From the NCBI GenBank assembly GCA_016200745.1, contig JACQEF010000086.1:1-20405 (forward strand): a stretch of 20,405 bases of DNA, given 5' to 3'. The position numbers and the translations under genes are program-made. The notes beneath the pieces were generated by a model. That model searched no databases. It had not been told where the DNA came from and was given only the letters and a program-made list of their open reading frames with translations. The stretch comes from Chloroflexota bacterium (lineage in GTDB: Bacteria; Chloroflexota; Limnocylindria; Limnocylindrales; CSP1-4). Shown piece by piece: positions 13,711 to 20,405 of the stretch (positions within the stretch are counted from its first letter, which is position 1; each line of letters begins with the position of its first letter).

Positions 13711-15038
13711 GCGTCGTCGGGCGGAATCTCTTCGGCGTCCGTGTCACCTACGCTGTCACGCCGGGCAGGCCGACCCGCGCCGCCGGTGTCGCCTGGCACG
13801 CCGGCCGGATCCGCGCGGCGCCCCAGCGCCCGCCGGTCCAGCGGGTTGCGCGGGTCACGCTCGAACGGCGCCGGCAGCCCGGCGCCCAGGAGCCGCGCGC
13901 GGGTGACGACGCGCTCGCCGTAGCGATGCCGGAGCGCGTCGGCGGCTTCCACGGCCCGCCGCCGGCGCGGCTCGCCCGACTCGAACAGCGACAGCTGCTG
14001 GCGCTCGCCGAGGTTCGACGCCGTGACGCCGAGGAGCCGGACCCGGATCCCGCGGACCTCGGGACGCGCCAGCTCGATCGCGGCGCGGAAGATCGGCTCG
14101 GTCATGTCGGTCGGTTCGGCCAGCGTCCGCTGGCGGGTGATCGTCCGGAAGCTCGAGTCCCGGATCTTGACCGTCACGGTCGAGGCGCGGACGCCGGCCG
14201 ACCGGAGCCGTCCGGCCACCCCGTCGGCCATCCCGAGCAGCGTCCGCTCGATCGTCTCGGGATCGCTGGTGTCGTGGTCGAAGGTGTGCTCGTGGCCGAC
14301 CAACTTGGCCGGATCGCCTTCGTGGACCGGATCGGGATCGATGCCGCGGGCCCGCTCGACCAGCGAGGACCCGTGCTTCCCGAACCTCCGCTCGACGAGG
14401 TCCGGCGGGAGCGCCGCAAGGTCACCGATGGTGCGGACGGCGTAGTCGGCCAGGACCTTCGCGGTCTTCTCGCCGACCCCCCACAGCCGCGAGATCGGCA
14501 GCGGCGCGAGGAATGCGGCCTCCTCGCCGGGCGCGACGACCACGAGCCCGTCCGGTTTGCGGAGGTCGGAGGCGATCTTGGCAACCAGCTTCGTGCTCGC
14601 GACGCCGACCGACGCCGTCAGCCCGACCTCCGCGCGGACGTCGTGCTTGACCTGCCGGGCGATCGCCGGACCGTCGCCGAACAGGGCAGCCGAGCCGGTC
14701 ACGTCGAGGAACGCCTCGTCGATCGAGATCGGCTCGACCTGCGGCGTGAACCGCCGCAGGATCGCCATGACGTCGCGGCTGGCCGCCTGGTAGCGCCGGC
14801 CGTCGACCGGCAGGAACACCCCGTTCGGGCAGCGACGGTACGCCTCGCGGAGCGACATCGCCGAATGGACGCCGAAGACGCGCGCCTCGTAGCTGGCCGC
14901 CGACACGACGCCGCGCGAGTCCTCGCCTCCTGCCCCGCCGACGATCACCGGCCGGCCGCGGAGCTCGGGCCGGTCGCGCTGCTCGACCGCCGCGAAGAAG
15001 GCGTCGAGGTCGACATGCAGGATCGTGCGAAGGGTCAC
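13707..15038 (-). CDS. dinB: DNA polymerase IV (Y family)
   Basis: The 443-residue translesion polymerase has catalytic Asp10 (HVDLDAFFAAVEQ), Asp107 and Glu108 (SIDEAFLD), SYEARVFGVHSAM for nucleotide selection, and the thumb and little-finger domains of the DinB branch. QLSLF at about 348-352 is a standard sliding-clamp binding motif. It is followed by an unusual tail of about 90 residues, the last 50 rich in Pro, Asp and Arg. The start GTG 15038 precedes TLRTILHVD; an earlier in-frame GTG at 15068 adds residues unlike the family. No SOS box precedes it. A GATCAT hexamer 6 nt upstream may be a leaderless -10. It is followed by the SOS-controlled DUF6504-like gene. Confidence 0.96.
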   Translation of the reverse strand: MTLRTILHVDLDAFFAAVEQRDRPELRGRPVIVGGAGGEDSRGVVSAASYEARVFGVHSAMSLREAYRRCPNGVFLPVDGRRYQAASRDVMAILRRFTPQVEPISIDEAFLDVTGSAALFGDGPAIARQVKHDVRAEVGLTASVGVASTKLVAKIASDLRKPDGLVVVAPGEEAAFLAPLPISRLWGVGEKTAKVLADYAVRTIGDLAALPPDLVERRFGKHGSSLVERARGIDPDPVHEGDPAKLVGHEHTFDHDTSDPETIERTLLGMADGVAGRLRSAGVRASTVTVKIRDSSFRTITRQRTLAEPTDMTEPIFRAAIELARPEVRGIRVRLLGVTASNLGERQQLSLFESGEPRRRRAVEAADALRHRYGERVVTRARLLGAGLPAPFERDPRNPLDRRALGRRADPAGVPGDTGGAGRPARRDSVGDTDAEEIPPDDA

Positions 15039-15043
15039 CGCCC

Positions 15044-15049
15044 TATGAT
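15044..15049 (+). promoter_or_regulatory. -10 TATGAT, divergent promoter for GT-C genes
   Basis: TATGAT matches the -10 consensus at five of six bases and lies in the only AT-rich patch between dinB and the GT-C gene. Read on the other strand the same patch gives GATCAT in front of dinB, so the two promoters would overlap. Confidence 0.45.
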
Positions 15050-15115
15050 CGTCCCCGTGCGTGCCCACCCGCTCGCGTGATGGATCGGCTCGGCCTCGGG
15101 GAACTGAGAGGGCGA

Positions 15116-16294
15116 ATGCCGTCGTCCCTGCGCGAGGCCCTCTTCCTGTTCCTCCTGATGCGGATCAGCCTGTCTGTCTTCGCGCTGGCCGCCTCGTTCA
15201 TGTTCCAGCTCCCGCCACCCTGTTTCCACAACGGCGTCGTTGATTGGACGTCGATGCCGGTGCTGTACTCCGATGGGATCGAAGGTCGCTTGCTCGGCGT
15301 GTGGCAGCGATGGGATGCGTGCTGGTACCTGCGAATCGCCACTTACGGCTACGAACCGGGCGAACCGGCTACGGCCTTCTTCCCACTCTACCCGCTCTCG
15401 GTTCGGGCCCTGGGCCCACTCTTTGGAGGGAATCTCGTGATCACCGCGCTGGCCGTCAGCGCCGTCGGATTCGTCGTTGCCATGACGATCCTGCATGCGA
15501 TGGTCACTGCCGACCTAGATCGGGACACGGCCGACCGCTCCATCCTCTACCTCGCGATCTTCCCGACGGCCTTCTTCTTCTTTGCGCCATTCACGGAGTC
15601 GGTCTTCCTGGCGGCCGCCCTCGCCTCGATCTATTGCATGCGCACGCAGCGCTACGCGGGCGCTGTGGTGGCCGCCCTGCTTGCGGGGCTGACGCGCCCG
15701 CAGGGCGTGCTGCTTGCCATCCCGTTGGCCTGGGAAGCCTTCCTGGTCGTCCGCGCCCATCGCCTCGCTCCTGGGTTCCGGCAGGCGACGACGACGGCTG
15801 TTGGCGCAGTGGTTGCCGCTCCCCTCGGCTTCTTCCTCTTCGTCCTAGCCGGCAGTGCCGTGACGGGCGTCTCCCCGCTAGACGCCGAGAAACAGCATTG
15901 GGGGTACGCGAACGGCATGCCATGGGATGTCCTGGGCAACGCGTGGCGATGGATGACTGATCCCGCTAATTCGGCATTCGCGAACATCCAGGCATTAACT
16001 GGGTTCCATCTGCTCCTGATCTTCACGTTTGTCGTTCTTTTCCTGGTTGGCTTGCGCCGACTTCCCGCGACGTACTCGTTATATGTCGCTCCGCAGCTCC
16101 TTCTGATCATGACGGGCAGCCCTGCCACGCCGCTGGAATCGGCCTCCCGCTTCATGCTGGCCATGTTCCCCATCTTCGCGATCATGGGCCTACTTGGGCG
16201 GCGCCGCTGGGTCCACACCAGCTGGTTGGTGGCATCGGTCCTGGGACTCGGGCTGCTGCTGGTCGCGTTCCTTCAAAATGCCCCGGTCGGCTGA
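15116..16294 (+). CDS. PIG-V-like GT-C mannosyltransferase family membrane protein
   Basis: The 392-residue polytopic membrane protein resembles the PIG-V mannosyltransferase family: RWDACWYLRIATYGYE (65-80) with Asp67 in the first external loop, TAFFPLYPLS, then FPTAFFFFAPFTES and AGLTRPQG. Such GT-C enzymes move a sugar from a polyprenyl-phosphate donor to an acceptor on the outer face of the membrane; donor and acceptor are not readable here. I chose ATG 15116 because GAGAGGG lies just upstream; ATG 15080 in the same frame would add 12 residues and has no ribosome-binding site. Codons ending in A or T are commoner than in neighbouring genes. The next gene starts 4 nt after its stop. Confidence 0.85.
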   Translation: MPSSLREALFLFLLMRISLSVFALAASFMFQLPPPCFHNGVVDWTSMPVLYSDGIEGRLLGVWQRWDACWYLRIATYGYEPGEPATAFFPLYPLSVRALGPLFGGNLVITALAVSAVGFVVAMTILHAMVTADLDRDTADRSILYLAIFPTAFFFFAPFTESVFLAAALASIYCMRTQRYAGAVVAALLAGLTRPQGVLLAIPLAWEAFLVVRAHRLAPGFRQATTTAVGAVVAAPLGFFLFVLAGSAVTGVSPLDAEKQHWGYANGMPWDVLGNAWRWMTDPANSAFANIQALTGFHLLLIFTFVVLFLVGLRRLPATYSLYVAPQLLLIMTGSPATPLESASRFMLAMFPIFAIMGLLGRRRWVHTSWLVASVLGLGLLLVAFLQNAPVG

Positions 16295-16298
16295 GCCC

Positions 16299-18383
16299 AT
16301 GGCGAGCGAGGAACTGGCCGCGATCGTGGCCGACCCAGATGGAGCCGGCGTCGATACCGGCGCCGTCGGTGGCTACGATCGTTCGCGCCCGGATCGTCCG
16401 GGACGCGTCAGGTCCACGATCCGTGGCATCGGCCCGTGGTTGCCATTGATGCTCGTAGCGTTTGCCCTGTACACCTGGCGGGTCGACACGAATCCACCGG
16501 GCTTCTACCTCGATGAGGCGTCGATCTCGTACAACGCCTACACGATCTCGGTCGACGGGCGAGACGAGCACGACAAGGCGTGGCCGCTGTTCTTCCAGAC
16601 CTGGGATCCGTCGGTCGCCGTCAACCCGGCCTACGTCTACCTGCTGGCGCTCGTGTTCAAGATCTTCGGCCCGAGCATCCTCGCCGCTCGGCTTCTGAGC
16701 GCGACCGTCGGATTCGCGGCTGCGGTCCTGCTGGGGATCGTGGCCGGGCGGGCCACAGGCCGGGCGTGGGTCGCCTGGATCGTCGCCGGTTCGGCGTTGA
16801 CCATGCCCTGGCTGTTCCAGGTCAGCCGCCTCGTGTTCGAGGTATCACTATTCCCGCTCGTCCTTGTGCTGGTCCTCCTGGTGATCCAGCGCATCCACGC
16901 CAGGCCGCGGTGGTCGCCTTGGGGGATCGTGGCCCTGGGCGGCCTCCTCGGCTTGCTCACCTACACGTATACGATCGGCCGGCTGCTGGGACCGCTCTTC
17001 GCGTTCGGGTTGATCGTGTTCGCGTCTCGGGCGCGGGCACGGTCGATCTTCGCGACGTGGATGGTCTTCGGGATCACGCTGCTCCCGGCGCTGGCCTTTA
17101 ACGTCGCCAACAGCGGTGCACTCAGCGCCCGCGCCGACCTCCTCGGCTACATCCGACCGGGCATGTCGGTGATCGACATCGGGGCGACCTTCCTCAACCA
17201 CCTGCTGGCGAACGTCGACCCTCGCCAGATGCTGCTGCTCGGCGATCCGAACATTCGCCACCACGTCCCCGTCATGGGTAGCGTGCTCGTGGCGACGTTC
17301 GCCCTGGCCCTGATCGGCGTGGACCGAATCGTACATGGCGGCTACCGCGATCCCTGGACGCGGTACGTCGTGTACGGCCTCCTCGCGTCGCTCGTCCCCG
17401 CGTCGCTCACCATCGACGACTTCCATACGCTGCGTCTGATCGCGTTCCCCGTCTTCCTGCTGCTAGTGACAGCGATCGGGATCGGGAGCCTCGCCGGCCG
17501 GACCGGGTGGCGCGGATATGTGGTGCCCGGACTGGTGGTCCTGACGGCCGCCCAGGCACTGGTCTTCCAGGTCCAGTTCTGGCGCTTCGGTCCCGATCGA
17601 GGTGGCGCGTTCGACGCCGCGTTCCCCGGCGTCTTCCGCGCCGCGCTGGCCGCGGGCGCGTCGCCGATCTACCTGCGTGACCGAGGCGATCTCCCGGGCT
17701 ATATCGAGGCCTACTGGTACGGGACGCTGATCGGGCTGGACCGCTCGTCGTTCGTTCGGCTGCGTAGCGACGAGATTCCGCCGGCGGGGGCCATCGTGCT
17801 CGGAACGGACACCAACTGCGGGGCATGCGAGGTGCTCGCACGGGAAGGTGACTACATCGCCTTCAGGGCCGCGGCGTCAACCGGTGCGGGCCTCATCCCG
17901 AACTCGGACTTCGAAGCGATCGGGTCCACCCAGCTTGAGGCGTTCGGCGCCCAGATCTACGGGTGGTCTGCATCACCGGACACGGCGCTGTTCGCGGACG
18001 GGGCACGGACCGACGGTGCCCACCTAGTCCTGCGCCACGTCAGCGACACGACCACCACCAAGCAGACGGATTCGGCGACGGTTGCGATCACGCCCGGGGC
18101 TTCGCTGCTGCTCCACGGCTTCGTTCGAGCCGGTCGCTCGAACCAGTCCCCGGCGAGGGCCACGATCGCCCTCGTCGAGCTCGGTGCCGATCACCGCTTC
18201 GTTACCTGGCACCCTCAGACCGTGGATCTCGACCCATCCACCGACTGGCAGGAGGAGCATCTGGGCCCGATCCAGCTCGATCCGCGGACGGCGTTCGTCA
18301 GCGTGTCCTGGTATCTCGAGCCAGGCGGCAGCGTCGGCGACGAAGTCGAGATCGACGACATCACGGTCGACTACGCTCGTTGA
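16299..18383 (+). CDS. GT39/ArnT-like glycosyltransferase with C-terminal beta-sandwich domain
   Basis: The 694-residue protein has a short disordered cytoplasmic N-terminus (1-45), then a multi-span GT-C core (about 46-470). The first external loop carries FYLDEASISYNAY, with Asp72-Glu73 as the expected catalytic acid pair of the GT39/PMT/ArnT class. After the last helix come a soluble region (about 480-528) and a C-terminal domain (529-694) that starts NSDFE and ends EVEIDDITVDYAR. That pattern is typical of a CBM4/9-like jelly roll, which would lie outside the membrane and may bind the glycan product. Donor is probably a polyprenyl-phosphate sugar. ATG 16299 follows the preceding stop by 4 nt, so the two form an operon. 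Confidence 0.85.
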   Translation: MASEELAAIVADPDGAGVDTGAVGGYDRSRPDRPGRVRSTIRGIGPWLPLMLVAFALYTWRVDTNPPGFYLDEASISYNAYTISVDGRDEHDKAWPLFFQTWDPSVAVNPAYVYLLALVFKIFGPSILAARLLSATVGFAAAVLLGIVAGRATGRAWVAWIVAGSALTMPWLFQVSRLVFEVSLFPLVLVLVLLVIQRIHARPRWSPWGIVALGGLLGLLTYTYTIGRLLGPLFAFGLIVFASRARARSIFATWMVFGITLLPALAFNVANSGALSARADLLGYIRPGMSVIDIGATFLNHLLANVDPRQMLLLGDPNIRHHVPVMGSVLVATFALALIGVDRIVHGGYRDPWTRYVVYGLLASLVPASLTIDDFHTLRLIAFPVFLLLVTAIGIGSLAGRTGWRGYVVPGLVVLTAAQALVFQVQFWRFGPDRGGAFDAAFPGVFRAALAAGASPIYLRDRGDLPGYIEAYWYGTLIGLDRSSFVRLRSDEIPPAGAIVLGTDTNCGACEVLAREGDYIAFRAAASTGAGLIPNSDFEAIGSTQLEAFGAQIYGWSASPDTALFADGARTDGAHLVLRHVSDTTTTKQTDSATVAITPGASLLLHGFVRAGRSNQSPARATIALVELGADHRFVTWHPQTVDLDPSTDWQEEHLGPIQLDPRTAFVSVSWYLEPGGSVGDEVEIDDITVDYAR

Positions 18384-18405
18384 CCGTCGTGAACGGCCGT
18401 CGGCG

Positions 18406-19200
18406 TCAGCCGGCAAACGGCAGGCGCTTCCGGGCTTCCTCCACGTCACGCTGGAGCTCCTCCTGCAGGAGGTCCACCAGCACGCCACTCCGATAGCGCC
18501 CGGTCGCCCAGTTCCAGCGGATCGTGGCGATGTCGCGGAATGCCGTCATGGAGTCGTGGACGACACGCACCGAACTCGGCGCGTTCCGCTCCAAACGGAC
18601 GGGGATCCGCTTCACGTCGAGGCGGTATTTGAGGAGCAGGTAGATGAGCTCGACGTCGATCGCGAAACCGCGGATGCGCGAGAGCCGGAAGACCTCCCGG
18701 CCGACGTCACCACGGAACAGCTTGAAGCCGCACTGCGTGTCGTAGATCCCGCCCGTGACCATCGTCCGGAACGAGAAGCTGGCGAACTCCGAGATGGCCG
18801 TCCGCAGCAGGCCGGTGCTGGCATAGGCGGACCCAGGCAGGGTCCGGTCGCCGATGACGGCGTGGTAGCGCCGGTCCCGGATGTACGAGATCGCGAGCGG
18901 CAGCGATTCGGTGCCGTATGGCAGGTCGGCGTCGGTGAAGCCGCAGATTGCGCCGGTCGTGGCCGCCATCCCGGCCCGCAGGGCGGCGCCCTTGCCGCCG
19001 TGGGGCAGGCGCAGGACCCGGGTTCGCTCGTCGGTGCCTACGGATTCCGCCGTGCCGTCCGTGCTCCCATCGTCAGCGACGACGATCTCGCCATCGATGC
19101 CGGCCCGGGCGAAGAACTTGCGGACCCGGAGCACGTTGTCATTCACGTACGCCACGCTGTTGAAGGCCGGCATCACCAGCGATACCGCGGGCCGCGTCAT
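18406..19200 (-). CDS. GT2 glycosyltransferase, dolichyl-phosphate glucose/mannose synthase-like
   Basis: The 264-residue cytoplasmic-face GT-A enzyme should transfer a sugar from a nucleotide sugar to polyprenyl phosphate. Motifs are VSLVMPAFN at the start, VVADDGSTDGT (41-50), the metal-binding DAD at 90-92 in FTDADLPYG, and DTQCGFKLF (154-162), which is typical of the ALG5/DPM1-like branch. It has no membrane segments of its own, so membrane docking is by its neighbour or lipid substrate. The ATG overlaps the stop of the flippase-like gene (ATGA), so the two are coupled. It converges on the GT39-like gene with 22 nt between stops. The sugar is not determined. Confidence 0.9.
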   Translation of the reverse strand: MTRPAVSLVMPAFNSVAYVNDNVLRVRKFFARAGIDGEIVVADDGSTDGTAESVGTDERTRVLRLPHGGKGAALRAGMAATTGAICGFTDADLPYGTESLPLAISYIRDRRYHAVIGDRTLPGSAYASTGLLRTAISEFASFSFRTMVTGGIYDTQCGFKLFRGDVGREVFRLSRIRGFAIDVELIYLLLKYRLDVKRIPVRLERNAPSSVRVVHDSMTAFRDIATIRWNWATGRYRSGVLVDLLQEELQRDVEEARKRLPFAG

Positions 19201-20201
19201 GTCGACTCCACCTCGCCGGGCGGCGCGTCCGCAGATTCGGCGATCGCGCCCGGACGGACATGGAGCGCCCAGATCGAGACCAGCCCGATCAGTGCCGGCG
19301 GGAAGGTGGTCAGGATCCGCATCAACAGGATGGTCGCCAGGCCCTGCTCACGGGTGAAGCCGAGCCCGCTGATGATGGCCACGCCCACGAACTCGTACGT
19401 CCCGATGGCGCCGGGCGCCGCGGGAATGGCCAATGACAGGGCGATGCCGCTCAGGAAGAGGACCGTCTGGATCGGGCTGAGGCTCACGCCCAACGCCTGC
19501 AGAACCGCCCACGCCACGAGGGTGGCGGTCGTCGCAAGCATCGCGGTGAGCCCGAGGAACGCTCCGCCCGAACGGAGGTGGCGGAACGCCCCGGCGCCTG
19601 CCGAAAGCCGCCGGATGATCCCTAGCACGGCGCCAGCCAGGCGAGTCGACGCGAGGGCCGTCCGCGTGATCGCCAGCCAGCCGACGATCGCCGCGACCAG
19701 GCCGGCGCCGACCAAGCCAACGGCGTAGATCGTCAGGTCACGGAGTTCGGACGTGCTCGCCACGACGAGGCTGGAGAGGATCGCCAGACCGAGGAACGTG
19801 AGGCCGTCGCTGACGCGCTCGATCAGGATGGTTCCGAAGATCGACAACCGTGGCACCTTGAACGTGTCGGCCGCCAGGACCGCCCGGGCGATGTCCCCAA
19901 GCCGGGCCGGCAGCACGAAGTTCGCCGCGAACCCGAGCGTGAGATAGCCGAACGCCAGGCGGTAGGGTGGCGGCGCGGCCGCATCCTCCATGGCCCGGAG
20001 CAGGACGTGCCAGCGGAGCGCCCGCAGGCACAGGTCGATCAGCACGATGACCAGGGCGACGGCCAGCCAGGCCGGCGCCGCGTGCCCGATCGCGTCGGCG
20101 GCCTTGCCCAGATCGACGTTGCGCAGCGTGACAACGAGGAAGACCGCGCTGATCACGACCCCCACCAGGAGCCGGAGCAGCGCGGAGCGCCGAGCGGGCA
20201 T
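19197..20201 (-). CDS. Flippase-like membrane protein (lysylphosphatidylglycerol synthase TM region, UPF0104/YbhN type)
   Basis: The 334-residue protein has about eight membrane helices and the family marks R-A-L-R-W after helix 2 (60-64), NFVLPARLGDIARA (94-107) and IPAAPGAIGTYE in the second half. These occur in the membrane part of MprF and in the C-terminal half of the archaeal glycosyltransferase AglD. The family is thought to move or accommodate lipid-linked groups across the membrane. It starts at ATG 20201, only 3 nt after the upstream Agl23-like gene ends, and its stop overlaps the GT2 start. The three therefore form one transcript. The exact substrate is unknown. Confidence 0.88.
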   Translation of the reverse strand: MPARRSALLRLLVGVVISAVFLVVTLRNVDLGKAADAIGHAAPAWLAVALVIVLIDLCLRALRWHVLLRAMEDAAAPPPYRLAFGYLTLGFAANFVLPARLGDIARAVLAADTFKVPRLSIFGTILIERVSDGLTFLGLAILSSLVVASTSELRDLTIYAVGLVGAGLVAAIVGWLAITRTALASTRLAGAVLGIIRRLSAGAGAFRHLRSGGAFLGLTAMLATTATLVAWAVLQALGVSLSPIQTVLFLSGIALSLAIPAAPGAIGTYEFVGVAIISGLGFTREQGLATILLMRILTTFPPALIGLVSIWALHVRPGAIAESADAPPGEVEST

Positions 20202-20204
20202 TCG

Positions 20205-20405
20205 CTACTCCTTGGGGATGTCCGACCGGACGTAGAGTGCGAGATCGACGCCGGGCCGGAGGTTGTACTGGCGCACCAGGTCGTACCGGCCCGCGATCTT
20301 CGGCGCGAGCTCGGCCTCCTGGTTGACGTTGGCCACGATCATCGCCTCCTGCGTGTCGACGATCTGACCGAAGAAGCCGGCACGCGGGTAGTCGCGGAAG
20401 TACCA
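20205..20405 (-). CDS. C-terminal fragment of Agl23-like (TIGR03663) GT-C membrane protein
   Basis: This partial gene enters from the right edge and gives 66 residues before its TAG stop. The fragment opens WYFRDYPRAGFFGQI and ends LYVRSDIPKE. A WYxRDY segment near the C-terminus is characteristic of TIGR03663 proteins (flippase activity-associated Agl23-like) and related GT39-type transferases. The identification rests on this short stretch and on the neighbouring flippase-like and GT2 genes, so it is tentative. It is the first visible gene of the three-gene unit and ends 3 nt before the next start. Confidence 0.6.
   Translation of the reverse strand, partial: WYFRDYPRAGFFGQIVDTQEAMIVANVNQEAELAPKIAGRYDLVRQYNLRPGVDLALYVRSDIPKE

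Noticed and set aside
13176..15080. 634-codon plus-strand frame antisense to dinB
   Set aside because: It is a shadow of dinB and the DUF6504-like gene with no recognisable domain.
15039..15115. SOS control of dinB itself
   Set aside because: I looked for GAAC-N4-GTTC in the dinB upstream region and found none; the boxes lie downstream of dinB and face the next gene.
1..20405. tRNA, rRNA, CRISPR array, insertion sequence or prophage
   Set aside because: No repeat-spacer pattern, transposase, integrase or structured RNA signature was seen on either strand.

Overview
The window is about 70% GC, gene-dense and free of mobile elements, RNA genes and CRISPR. Several genes appear to be read from leaderless mRNAs, and there is a Gram-positive-type SOS box (CGAAC-N4-GTTCG). 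Together with the gene content (dispersed hut genes, an fchA-folD-fhs set, a TIGR03663/Agl23-like protein) this suggests a chromosomal fragment of a high-GC Chloroflexota bacterium, perhaps Limnocylindria-like. A deep Actinobacteriota lineage is the main alternative. This assignment is inference from style, not from a marker gene.

Layout. 1-5169 (minus strand): a GNAT-like protein and a lipoprotein coupled by a 4-bp overlap, then hutU, ftcD and hutI (hutI runs off the left edge). 5253-5744 (plus): a small J-domain protein. 5821-7443 (minus): hutH. 7504-8172 (plus): a DedA membrane protein, whose stop codon overlaps that of a convergent MFS transporter (8169-9464, minus). 9534-9731 (plus): a His-rich single-span membrane protein. 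9749-13097 (minus): fchA, folD and fhs. 13326-15038 (minus): a DUF6504-like gene behind a promoter with two SOS boxes, and dinB. 15116-18383 (plus): two GT-C membrane glycosyltransferases. 18406-20405 (minus): a GT2 polyprenyl-phosphate glycosyltransferase, a flippase-like membrane protein and the end of an Agl23-like protein.

How the genes work together. The left two thirds encode histidine breakdown to glutamate with recovery of the one-carbon unit. HutH, HutU and HutI give formiminoglutamate. FtcD moves the formimino group to tetrahydrofolate. FchA releases ammonia to give 5,10-methenyl-THF. FolD and Fhs link this to 5,10-methylene-THF and 10-formyl-THF, and Fhs in reverse could give formate plus ATP. 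FolD lacks the catalytic lysine of the YxxxK motif, which suggests FchA carries the cyclohydrolase step and FolD acts only as a dehydrogenase. The right third is a DNA-damage gene pair followed by a cell-envelope glycosylation region using lipid-linked sugars.

The most notable signals are the SOS promoter of the DUF6504-like gene (a -35 TTGACA, a perfect palindromic SOS box filling the spacer, a -10 TAGGCT and a second box just after the expected start site), and the recurrent TANNNT hexamer 6-9 nt in front of start codons. No gene-free stretch exceeds 300 bases; the longest, 13098-13325, holds the fchA promoter and two hairpins.
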